From Candidatus Gastranaerophilales bacterium (GTDB lineage: Bacteria > Cyanobacteriota > Vampirovibrionia > Gastranaerophilales > Gastranaerophilaceae), in contig CALUPU010000003.1 of the NCBI GenBank assembly GCA_944322725.1, positions 124,001 through 188,000 of the forward strand: a stretch of DNA of 64,000 nt, given 5' to 3'. This document shows positions 16,243 to 23,880 of this stretch, piece after piece. The notes under the pieces are model-generated. The model saw only the letters and a program-made list of their open reading frames with translations, ran no database searches and was not told where the DNA came from. Position numbers and translations under genes: made by a program. How positions within the stretch are numbered: the first letter of the stretch is position 1; the number at the start of each line of letters is the position of its first letter.

Positions 16243-16971
16243 ATGCGTTTTTTTAAATATATATTCACAATAATCATATACATATCGTTTATTTCCGGTG
16301 CCAATGCACAGCAGACAATCATTACCATGCCGTCATCAGATGTACTGCCGGGAGGCGAAGTTATTTTAAAACAATCTAACAGATACAGCCCGTTCGGCGA
16401 TGCTTATGCTTCTTTAACACCGCAAATCATAATGGGTACGGGCATGGGAACGGAAGCATCTTTAGGTGTAGGCACAAATATTGATGACAGAACCTCTGTA
16501 AAACTGAACCTTGCAGCAAAAAAAGTTTTTAGGATAAAAAAAGCTGCAAGGCTTACTGTCGGAGCAACACTATCTCCTTCCTTGACAGAAGGTAAAAAAC
16601 CTGACAGCATGATATATGCACACGGCTCATATCTGTGTAAAAAAACAAGAACGACTCTAACAGCAGGCGGTTTCGTGGGCGGGAGAGGTCAAATGCCTTC
16701 TTTAACCGGTGTTATGATGGGCATAGACCAGACTATAATACCCAATAAACTGCGTGTTGTTGCAGACTGGGTCTCAAGAAACGAATCATGGGGTTCTTTT
16801 GCAGCAGGTCTAAAAATAAGACCTGAACCTACGACATCCATAACAACAGCTGTTATAATTCCTAACAATGATGAAGACCGGTTAGCTTTTTCTTTATCAA
16901 TTTCAAAATATGTAGGCAAAGTCCTGCCTGAACCTATAAGAAAAGAACAGGAAAATAAGGAGGAACTATAA
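16243..16971 (+). CDS. Putative outer-membrane beta-barrel protein
   Basis: The 242-residue protein opens with a signal peptide (MRFFKYIFTIIIYISFISGANAQ, cleaved near residue 22-23). The mature part alternates polar and hydrophobic residues in Gly-rich strands (SLTPQIIMGTGMG, ASLGVGTNI, RLTVGATLSP, TLTAGGFVGG, SWGSFAAGLKI). That pattern indicates an outer-membrane beta-barrel or a surface beta-sheet protein of perhaps 10-12 strands. The last residues (RKEQENKEEL) are charged and do not carry the terminal aromatic of classical porins, so a periplasmic or lipid-associated role is possible. The gene lacks a ribosome site; its promoter predicts a leaderless mRNA. It is followed after 2 nt by the pentapeptide gene. 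Confidence 0.65.
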   Translation: MRFFKYIFTIIIYISFISGANAQQTIITMPSSDVLPGGEVILKQSNRYSPFGDAYASLTPQIIMGTGMGTEASLGVGTNIDDRTSVKLNLAAKKVFRIKKAARLTVGATLSPSLTEGKKPDSMIYAHGSYLCKKTRTTLTAGGFVGGRGQMPSLTGVMMGIDQTIIPNKLRVVADWVSRNESWGSFAAGLKIRPEPTTSITTAVIIPNNDEDRLAFSLSISKYVGKVLPEPIRKEQENKEEL

Positions 16972-16973
16972 GT

Positions 16974-17405
16974 ATGAAAAAAGGATTTTATCTTACAACC
17001 GTAATTATTATTCTTGCAGCAGTATCTTATGCAGCTTTTGCTGACAGTGATGACTCTTTTGTATACAACATTCTTACAAAAGACTGTCAAAACGCATATC
17101 TGGAAAAAAGAAATTTTGAAGGTATGAATCTTGAGGGCTACAATTTTGAAAAAGCAAAACTCGACAGAACAAACTTTAAGAATGCAAACTTGAAAAATGC
17201 AAACTTTAAAGGTTCAGATATAGAAAACGCAACTTTCGAGGGAGCAAACCTTGAAGGTGCGGATTTTGAAAATGCTGATTTGGAAGAGACTTCTTTGCTA
17301 AATGCCAATATAAAAGGAGCAAATTTCAAAAATACCGAACTCGAATATGCAATATGGGTCAACGGAAAAGTTTGCGGTGCCGGTTCTGTGGGTTCCTGCT
17401 GGTAA
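16974..17405 (+). CDS. Secreted pentapeptide-repeat protein
   Basis: Residues 1-23 form a signal peptide (AAVSYAAFADS cleavage region). From about residue 45 the A(N/D)Lxx-type repeat runs without interruption to about 125, with units such as ANLKN, ANFKG, ANLEG, ADFEN and ADLEE. That is 15 or 16 pentapeptides, folding as a right-handed square beta-helix. The C-terminus has two cysteines (VCGAG and the last CW), possibly disulphide-linked in the periplasm. An AGGAGG site overlaps the end of the upstream gene, so the two form one operon. Function unknown; cytosolic family members can mimic DNA, but the signal peptide argues against that here. Confidence 0.85.
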   Translation: MKKGFYLTTVIIILAAVSYAAFADSDDSFVYNILTKDCQNAYLEKRNFEGMNLEGYNFEKAKLDRTNFKNANLKNANFKGSDIENATFEGANLEGADFENADLEETSLLNANIKGANFKNTELEYAIWVNGKVCGAGSVGSCW

Positions 17406-17483
17406 ATTTCCGTTTTTATTAACGGACACCTTTATCATGTTTCCTGTATAATATAAACACTAAAAACATGAAAGGAACTAATT

Positions 17484-18125
17484 TTGGAATATATTCATTC
17501 ATTTATAAGCTATTTTTCTAAATTATTTGTTACTCTTGACGGAATAGGTCTTGCACCTGTATTCATTGCACTTACAGCAAATTCCAAAGAAAAATGGCGC
17601 AATATAATGATGAACAAAGCCATTGTTATTGCATTTTTTATTCTTTTGTTTTTTGCATATACCGGTTCAGTCGTACTTGATTTGCTTGGAATAAGCCTTA
17701 CAGCGTTAAAGATTGCAGGCGGTATTTTGTTATTGATTATGGCTATTGACCTTGTTCTTGGCAATCCTGAACCGGCAATGAATAACGAAAACAAAGAAGA
17801 GCGCAAAGAATCAATGAAAAGAACAGATATATCTGTTTTCCCTCTTGCAATACCTCTTTTATCAGGCCCTGCAACAATCACTATGCTTACTATATGTATG
17901 AAAAACTCTCAAGGTGATGTCATCGACCGTTCTTTAATTATTGCGGCATTATTTTTCAACCTTGTAGTATGCTGGCTGATTTTAAAATTTTCTTCTAAAG
18001 TCAGCAAAATTTTAGGAAAAACAGGTGTAAGTGTTATAAATAGAATTGTCGGTATCCTGCTTGCAGCAATGTCTTGTGAATTCCTTATGAACGGTTTAGT
18101 TGAGATTATTAAAAGTGCCAGGTAA
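17484..18125 (+). CDS. MarC-family integral membrane protein
   Basis: The 213-residue protein has six predicted helices and the MarC-family landmarks: LFVTLDGIGLAPVF in helix 1 (residues 14-27), a central cytosolic loop (residues 92-113) and PLAIPLLSGPATITML (about 117-132). The family's function is not firmly known; the older link to multiple antibiotic resistance has not held up, and amino acid or metabolite export is often assumed. The start is TTG with AAAGGAA upstream. It is followed after 6 nt by nadA, probably in the same transcript. Confidence 0.9.
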   Translation: MEYIHSFISYFSKLFVTLDGIGLAPVFIALTANSKEKWRNIMMNKAIVIAFFILLFFAYTGSVVLDLLGISLTALKIAGGILLLIMAIDLVLGNPEPAMNNENKEERKESMKRTDISVFPLAIPLLSGPATITMLTICMKNSQGDVIDRSLIIAALFFNLVVCWLILKFSSKVSKILGKTGVSVINRIVGILLAAMSCEFLMNGLVEIIKSAR

Positions 18126-18131
18126 TTAAAA

Positions 18132-19046
18132 ATGGAACAAAAAGAATTAATAGAAAAAATTAATAAATTAAAAAAAGAAAAAAATGCAATAATACTCGCC
18201 CATACATACCAGAATGTAGAAATTGACGAAGTAGCTGATTTTTCAGGCGACTCATTGTATTTAAGCCAGCAGGCAGCCAAAACAAATGCTGATATAATTG
18301 TTTTTGCAGGAGTTTACTTTATGGCAGAAACAGCAAAAATTCTCTCGCCTGATAAAAAAGTCTTACTCCCAAATATGAACTCTGGCTGTCTTATGGCTGA
18401 TATGATTAATTTGCAGCAATTAAGAGAATTCAAAGCTAAAAATCCAAATATTCCTGTTGTCTGCTATGTAAATTCCACTGCAGAAGTAAAATCAGAATGC
18501 GACATCTGCTGCACAAGTGCAAATGCTGTCAATGTAGTACGTTCTTTAGGGGTCAAGGAAGTGTTGTTTGCTCCTGATACATATCTTGGAACTCACGTTG
18601 CAGCGATGCTGCCGGATGTTAATGTTATCACATATCCCGGATATTGCCCTACTCATTTAAGAATTAAACCGGAAGACATAATTGAAAAGAAAAAAGTGTA
18701 TCCTGATTCAATGGTGCTGGCACATCCGGAATGCCACAGAGAAGTTACAAAGCTTGCTGACTTTGTAGGCTCAACAACAGCTATTATAAATGAAGCAAAA
18801 AAATCTGATAAAAAAGAGTTTATTATCGTAACAGAGCAGGGTGTAGTAGACAGGCTCAAACGTGATTGCCCTGAAAAAGAGTTTATTCTCGTAAGCAAAA
18901 AGGCAATTTGTCCCAACATGAAATGGAACACACTTGAAGATATTCTTCATGTTCTTGAAACAGAAGAAAATGAAATTAATGTTGATGCTCAAATAGCTAA
19001 AAAAGCTGTCAGCACAATTGACCGTATGATAAAAATCAACGGTTAA
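18132..19046 (+). CDS. nadA: Quinolinate synthase
   Basis: NadA is a [4Fe-4S] enzyme that condenses iminoaspartate with dihydroxyacetone phosphate to form quinolinate for NAD synthesis. The 304-residue length matches the short, widespread form. Visible motifs are LAHTYQ (near 23), AGVYFMAETAKIL, the cluster cysteines in NSGCLMAD (Cys85), VCYVNSTAEVK and AHPECHREV, and the third cluster cysteine in KKAICPNMKWNTLEDIL. nadB and nadC are not in the window, so the operon is split. Oxygen sensitivity of the cluster fits an anaerobe. Confidence 0.96.
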   Translation: MEQKELIEKINKLKKEKNAIILAHTYQNVEIDEVADFSGDSLYLSQQAAKTNADIIVFAGVYFMAETAKILSPDKKVLLPNMNSGCLMADMINLQQLREFKAKNPNIPVVCYVNSTAEVKSECDICCTSANAVNVVRSLGVKEVLFAPDTYLGTHVAAMLPDVNVITYPGYCPTHLRIKPEDIIEKKKVYPDSMVLAHPECHREVTKLADFVGSTTAIINEAKKSDKKEFIIVTEQGVVDRLKRDCPEKEFILVSKKAICPNMKWNTLEDILHVLETEENEINVDAQIAKKAVSTIDRMIKING

Positions 19047-19061
19047 TTAAGAAATAAGTAT

Positions 19062-19547
19062 TTAAATACTTATTTCTTCTAACAAAACAACAGCATCAAC
19101 AGCAAGGCATTTACCTTCACCGATTGGGCCCATCCATTCCATGGATTTTGCTTTAATTGATACTTGATTGAGTTCAAGGTTTAATACATCTGCAAGATTT
19201 TTTTGAATAGCTTTAATAAAAGGTCCCAATCTCGGCTGCTGAGTCTTAATTGTTGCGTCAATGTTGTTGATTTTATACCCTTCTTTTAAGACAAGATACA
19301 TTGCCTGTGCAAGAAGTTCTGTACTGTCACAGCCGTAATATTGAGGGTCTGTATCAGGGAAGTGCTGACCTATATCACCAAGAGCAAGTGCTCCGAACAA
19401 AGCATCAATAATCGCATGACACAATGCATCGGCATCAGAGTGCCCCAAAAGCCCTTTATTATGATCAATTTTTACACCGCCGAGTATCAAATCTCTTTCT
19501 TCGGCAAACTGGTGTAAGTCAAATCCTTGTCCTATTCTAAATTGCAT
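19062..19547 (-). CDS. ispF: 2-C-methyl-D-erythritol 2,4-cyclodiphosphate synthase
   Basis: IspF cyclises CDP-methylerythritol phosphate in the MEP route to isoprenoids. Motifs are GQGFDLHQF (metal-binding Asp10 and His12), GGVKIDHNKGLLGHSDADALCHAI, with the third metal-binding His, and DIGQHFPDTDPQY. The 161-residue length is typical. The ATG overlaps the end of the HAD gene by 11 nt, so it belongs to the aspS-Nudix-HAD-ispF unit. No fused IspD is present. Confidence 0.96.
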   Translation of the reverse strand: MQFRIGQGFDLHQFAEERDLILGGVKIDHNKGLLGHSDADALCHAIIDALFGALALGDIGQHFPDTDPQYYGCDSTELLAQAMYLVLKEGYKINNIDATIKTQQPRLGPFIKAIQKNLADVLNLELNQVSIKAKSMEWMGPIGEGKCLAVDAVVLLEEISI

Positions 19548-20355
19548 ATTTTTCCCCTATAAATTTAGCAACAGCACAGGCAACTCCGTCGTTGTCCACT
19601 GTTTCCGTTACATAATCAGCTATTTTTTTCAAATCTTCCGAGGCATTGCCCATTGCAACCTTAACCCCGGCAGCAAGCAGCATTTCTATATCGTTATCCT
19701 GATCGCCGCATGCCATAATCTCTTCTTTTTTAATGCCCCATTTATCAGCAAGAAACTTGACTGCATTGCCTTTTGTGGCTTCCGGATTCGAAAACTCGCA
19801 AAAACGAGGTGTTGAACGAACTACGTATAGTTTATCTCCGTATTTCTCAGCCATTTCTTTTTGAAGCTTTTCTATAAGCTGTGTATCATCATCAATGGCA
19901 AGGATTTTATTCATTCCGGTTAAATCCATACCATCACAATTTCCTACAACTTTATACTCAATATTTCTGGCATCGACATATTCTCTGATAAGGTATTTGT
20001 CCTCTTCAACCATTAATACATCATTTATATACAGGTTAAAAAAGATACCCCTTTTTTTCAATTCATTAATAACATCACGAGCAAGAGAAGCATCCATAGT
20101 TTTTTCAAGCAAAGTTTCTTCTCCATTGCAAAAGTTCTTGATAAGACCGCCCTGATAAGAAATAACAGGCGTTGTCAAACACAATTCCTGTGCAATGAGT
20201 TTGGTTGCAGCATACATTCTGCCTGTGCAAAGTACAACTTTTATACCATCCTCACAAAGCCGTTTAAGGGTATTTTTTACCCTGTCAGTTGCTTTATAAT
20301 CTTTTTTAAATATTGTTCCGTCTATATCCAGAACAAGCATTTTGATTTGTGACAT
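19537..20355 (-). CDS. Cof-type HAD-superfamily sugar-phosphate/nucleotide phosphatase
   Basis: The HAD motif I is MLVLDIDGTIF (nucleophile and acid Asp), motif II VLCTGR, and motif IV GNAVKFLADKWGI then ACGDQDNDIEML. The large cap between motifs II and III is of the C2B type, as in Cof/YwpJ phosphatases that act on sugar phosphates, flavin precursors or pyridoxal phosphate. The start at 20355 (MSQIKMLVLDIDG) puts the nucleophile where the family has it. The longer ATG at 20397 overlaps the Nudix gene by 28 nt. Given ribF and ribH nearby, a role in flavin metabolism (dephosphorylation of a riboflavin intermediate) is possible but only a guess. 272 residues. Confidence 0.85.
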   Translation of the reverse strand: MSQIKMLVLDIDGTIFKKDYKATDRVKNTLKRLCEDGIKVVLCTGRMYAATKLIAQELCLTTPVISYQGGLIKNFCNGEETLLEKTMDASLARDVINELKKRGIFFNLYINDVLMVEEDKYLIREYVDARNIEYKVVGNCDGMDLTGMNKILAIDDDTQLIEKLQKEMAEKYGDKLYVVRSTPRFCEFSNPEATKGNAVKFLADKWGIKKEEIMACGDQDNDIEMLLAAGVKVAMGNASEDLKKIADYVTETVDNDGVACAVAKFIGEKYAI

Positions 20356-20369
20356 CCGGTTTAAAAGCC

Positions 20370-20897
20370 CTATAATCCTGTTCTTGCTAATGCGCAAATT
20401 GTCTTTGCATCATTAATTGTACCATTTTTTACAAGATTGTGCACATCGCTTAACGGAAGTTCAAAATAGTCCAGAATTTCACCCTCATCAGGATCAGGCT
20501 TATCAAAAGTCAGACCTGTTGCTTTAAAAAGATAAAGTTTTTCATCACAAATTCCAAATGTTGTAAAGATATACCCCAAAGACTCCCAATTTTTGGCAAT
20601 ATATCCTGTTTCTTCTCTCAATTCTCTTTGTGCAGCAAAAAGAGGGTCTTCTCCCTTTTCCAAACGCCCTGCAGGCAGTTCTGTTTGTATTGATTTCACT
20701 GCATATCTATATTGTTTTACAAGCAGGATATTGCCGTTATCTTTAAGCGCAAGTATAACGACACCACCAGGGTGATGAATAATTTCGCGATGCCTTTTTA
20801 GCCCGTCAGACAATACAATTTCGTCGCTCGTAATATCAAAAATCCGCCCTTGATAGACGGTTTTTGATGATAAAGTTTTTTCTGTGAATTTATCCAT
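20370..20897 (-). CDS. Nudix hydrolase, ADP-ribose pyrophosphatase type
   Basis: The Nudix box reads GRLEKGEDPLFAAQRELREE followed by TGY, matching Gx5Ex7REUxEExGU. The upstream segment (TVYQGRIFDITSDEIVLSDG, then HHPGGVVILAL) and the downstream YIFTTFGICDEKLYLFKA block are those of ADP-ribose diphosphatases, which split ADP-ribose to AMP and ribose-5-phosphate and clear toxic ADP-ribose. The conserved residues after the box (DPDEGEILDYFELPL) fit the same group. Translation starts one base inside the aspS stop (TAATG). Confidence 0.9.
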   Translation of the reverse strand: MDKFTEKTLSSKTVYQGRIFDITSDEIVLSDGLKRHREIIHHPGGVVILALKDNGNILLVKQYRYAVKSIQTELPAGRLEKGEDPLFAAQRELREETGYIAKNWESLGYIFTTFGICDEKLYLFKATGLTFDKPDPDEGEILDYFELPLSDVHNLVKNGTINDAKTICALARTGL

Positions 20898-22684
20898 TAT
20901 ACCTTAGCTTCTCTTTTTACGGTTGAGCGAAGGTGCAATTCCATAAGCTGTTCTTCTGACGCATATGTAGGAGCGTCTGTCATCAGACATTTTGCCGCAG
21001 AGTTTTTCGGGAATGCAATAACCTCTCTGATAGAAGTATTATGAGTCAACAATGCAACCAATCTGTCAAGACCGATTGCAAGACCGGCATGCGGAGGTGT
21101 TCCGTATTGGAACGCCTGCAGCATAAAGCCGAATTTTTGCTGCACTTCTTCTTCTGTCAAGCCGAGCGCTTCAAACACTTTTCTTTGCACTTCTGTAGAG
21201 TGGATTCTCACAGAACCGCCGCCAAGCTCTGTTCCGTTATAAACAATGTCATAAGCAATCGAGCGGACATTCATAGGTTCTGTTTTCATCTTATCAACAT
21301 CTTCAAGGTTAGGAGATGTGAACGGATGGTGCATAGCCATTACTCTGTCGAACTCTTTGCTGTATTCAAACATCGGGAAGTCAACAACCCAAAGAAGTGC
21401 GTGTTTGTTTTCGTCAATAAGTCCGAGTTTTTCACCAAAGAACAATCTGAATCTGCCCATAACGTCATAAGTTGTTTTCTTGTCATCAGCAACAAAGAAC
21501 ACGATATCACCCGGTTTTGCGTCAGCTTTAACCTTCAATGCTTCGATTTGTTCTTCTGTTAAGAATTTCAAGATAGGAGACTTAACTGTGCCGTCTTCCA
21601 TGTAAGTAATCCAGGCAATACCTTTTGCACCAAAAGAAATAGCCGTAGAGCGAACATCGTCCATTTCTTTTCTTGAATAACCGGCAATGCCGGGGATTTT
21701 AATAGCTTTTGCAATACCGCCTTTTTTCAAGGTTTCTTTAACAGGCTCGAATGTTGATTCCATCATAATGTCAGAGATATCAAACAACTCTAAACCAAAA
21801 CGTGCGTCAGGTTTATCAGAGCCGAATCTGTCCATTGCTTCTTGCCAGCTGATTCTTGTGAAAGGAGGTTTGATATCAACGCCGGCTGCTTTAAATGCTT
21901 CTACAAGCAATCCTTCTGTCAATTCAATAACATCGTCTTGAGTAGCAAAAGACATTTCCATATCCACCTGTGTAAACTCAGGCTGTCTGTCAGCTCTCAA
22001 GTCTTCGTCACGGAAGCATTTTGCGATTTGATAATATTTTTCAATACCGCCAACCATCAACAACTGCTTAAAGATTTGCGGTGATTGAGGAAGAGCATAG
22101 AATTTACCTTCCTGAACACGGCTTGGTACAAGGTAGTCTCTTGCACCTTCTGGAGTTGTATTGATAAGGATAGGTGTTTCAACTTCCATAAACTGTGCGT
22201 TATTAAGATAACTTCTGATAGCAGTAACAATGTCATGTCTCAATTTGAGATTTGAAGTCATTTGAGGACGACGTATGTCGAGGTATCTGTATTTTAAGCG
22301 CAAATCTTCTTTTGTATCATCAGAAGAAAGTTCAAACGGAAGCAATTTAGCTTCTGAAAAGATTTTAACTTCAGAAGGATACATTTCGATTTCACCGGTT
22401 TTTAATTCGGGATTATAAGTTTCAGGCGGTCTTTTTGAAACTTTGCCTTTAACCTGAATAACATATTCGTCTTTTAATTTTGAAAACACTGCGTGAACAT
22501 CAGGATTGATTTGAGGGTCAGCAACGACCTGAAAGAATCCTGTTTTGTCTCTCAACTCAATAAAAATAATTCCGCCAAGGTCACGCACAGCAGATACCCA
22601 ACCTGAAAGCTTTACTTCTTTACCAATATCCTGAATTGTCAAATCTTCGTTATAGTGTGATTTCATGTGCGAAAATGTTTTCAT
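20897..22684 (-). CDS. aspS: Aspartyl-tRNA synthetase
   Basis: The 595-residue bacterial-type enzyme charges tRNA-Asp. The N-terminal anticodon-binding OB fold contains VKLSGWVSAVRDLGGIIFIELRD. Class II motif 2 is KCFRDEDLRADRQPEFTQ. The bacterial GAD insertion occupies the middle, and motif 3 is GLAIGLDRLVALL near residue 545. gatA and gatC are present elsewhere in the window, so a nondiscriminating AspRS feeding Asn-tRNA formation is possible; that cannot be settled by eye. It heads the aspS-Nudix-HAD-ispF unit. Confidence 0.97.
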   Translation of the reverse strand: MKTFSHMKSHYNEDLTIQDIGKEVKLSGWVSAVRDLGGIIFIELRDKTGFFQVVADPQINPDVHAVFSKLKDEYVIQVKGKVSKRPPETYNPELKTGEIEMYPSEVKIFSEAKLLPFELSSDDTKEDLRLKYRYLDIRRPQMTSNLKLRHDIVTAIRSYLNNAQFMEVETPILINTTPEGARDYLVPSRVQEGKFYALPQSPQIFKQLLMVGGIEKYYQIAKCFRDEDLRADRQPEFTQVDMEMSFATQDDVIELTEGLLVEAFKAAGVDIKPPFTRISWQEAMDRFGSDKPDARFGLELFDISDIMMESTFEPVKETLKKGGIAKAIKIPGIAGYSRKEMDDVRSTAISFGAKGIAWITYMEDGTVKSPILKFLTEEQIEALKVKADAKPGDIVFFVADDKKTTYDVMGRFRLFFGEKLGLIDENKHALLWVVDFPMFEYSKEFDRVMAMHHPFTSPNLEDVDKMKTEPMNVRSIAYDIVYNGTELGGGSVRIHSTEVQRKVFEALGLTEEEVQQKFGFMLQAFQYGTPPHAGLAIGLDRLVALLTHNTSIREVIAFPKNSAAKCLMTDAPTYASEEQLMELHLRSTVKREAKV

Positions 22685-22833
22685 TTTATAATTCCCTATC
22701 CTTAATATAGTTTATTAGTGTTTCGTACAACAAATTTATAACAAACAAAGCATAGAATCAATTTTATATTCTCTCAAGGTATTGAAGCCTTATAAAAAAA
22801 ATCAATTTTATGGTAAAATACGGGTAAAATATT

Positions 22834-23769
22834 ATGGGAAACAAAATGATAAAATACGCTGTTAATTTAATTAAGAATACTTTTCACCCTTTACAAATTG
22901 CCGAATCTGCTCATGTTGAGCACGGCCAGCTTGTTCTTGTAAGAACAGAAAAAGGCGAAGAAGTTGCAAAGGTTTTTGTTGTAAACCCTCTTATTGCAAA
23001 AGCATGGGAAGCAAAAATGCCGGAATCAGTTCCGCTTATAAGAGTGCTGGGACAAAAGGATTTAGAAACCCTTGAAGAATTAAAAATAGCAGAAGCTGAG
23101 GCTTTTAAAACCTGCAAAGAGCTCGTAGCCCAACACAATCTGCATATGAATCTTGTGCAGACAAAATATACCTTTGACAGACGTAAAATTACATTTTATT
23201 ACACAGCACCCGAACGTGTTGATTTTAGAGGGCTTTTAAAAGACCTTACACAGGTTTTTAAACGTGTAAGAATTGACCTTAGACATATCGGTGTAAGAGA
23301 CGAAACCTCGTTGCTTGAAGGCAACGGTCTGTGCGGAAGACCGTTTTGCTGTTGCACTTTTTTGAGAAAATTTGACTCAATCAATATTAAGCTTGCAAAA
23401 GATCAGGGAATGCCTATAACACCCGGCAAAATTTCCGGCACCTGCGGAAGACTTTTGTGCTGCCTTAACTATGAATACAAAAACTACATTGACGCAGCTA
23501 AAGACATGCCGCCAATCGGTTCCGGCGTTATGACTCCGGACGGTCTGGGCAGAGTCTGTTCTCTTCATTTCTTAAGCAATGAAATTGCTGTTAAAACAGA
23601 AGACGGAAAAATCAAAAACTTCAAAAAAGAAGAAATTGAAATGGTTGACGGTGATGTCAACATTGAAATAGACATTCAAGATACTACTGTTTATCAAGAA
23701 CAGTCTGATTACAATGTTGATATAAAACAGCTTGAAGATGATAGAAACAGCTCAACAGGCAATGTATAG
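22834..23769 (+). CDS. ricT: PSP1-domain protein, RicT/YaaT-like
   Basis: The protein matches the PSP1/RicT family. In Bacillus RicT joins RicA and RicF in a complex carrying Fe-S clusters that guides RNase Y processing. The cysteine pattern is intact: GLCGRPFCCCTFL (about 172-184) and GTCGRLLCCLNYE (about 206-218). The upstream half has the conserved FDRRKITFYYTAPERVDFR. The acidic C-terminal 50 residues are an extension. The start may be the ATG at 22834 or the one at 22846, which has GGGA six bases ahead. It is followed by the FlhA-domain gene after 111 nt on the same strand. Confidence 0.88.
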   Translation: MGNKMIKYAVNLIKNTFHPLQIAESAHVEHGQLVLVRTEKGEEVAKVFVVNPLIAKAWEAKMPESVPLIRVLGQKDLETLEELKIAEAEAFKTCKELVAQHNLHMNLVQTKYTFDRRKITFYYTAPERVDFRGLLKDLTQVFKRVRIDLRHIGVRDETSLLEGNGLCGRPFCCCTFLRKFDSINIKLAKDQGMPITPGKISGTCGRLLCCLNYEYKNYIDAAKDMPPIGSGVMTPDGLGRVCSLHFLSNEIAVKTEDGKIKNFKKEEIEMVDGDVNIEIDIQDTTVYQEQSDYNVDIKQLEDDRNSSTGNV

Positions 23770-23880
23770 CGGATTTTGTGCGGACACGAAGCTGCCCATG
23801 TGAAGCAAAACCACGCTTTTGCTGAACGCCAATAATCCAAAACAAGAATAAAAAAAGAAAAATATGGGAATTATAAAAAT

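Noticed and set aside
21041-21562. A 173-codon frame antisense to aspS.
   Set aside because: Covered by the aspartyl-tRNA synthetase; Cys/Phe/His-rich composition with no domain.
23770-23880. Looked for a tRNA or small RNA in the ricT to FlhA-domain gap.
   Set aside because: No cloverleaf arms or GTTCGA-type T loop; no promoter/terminator pair.
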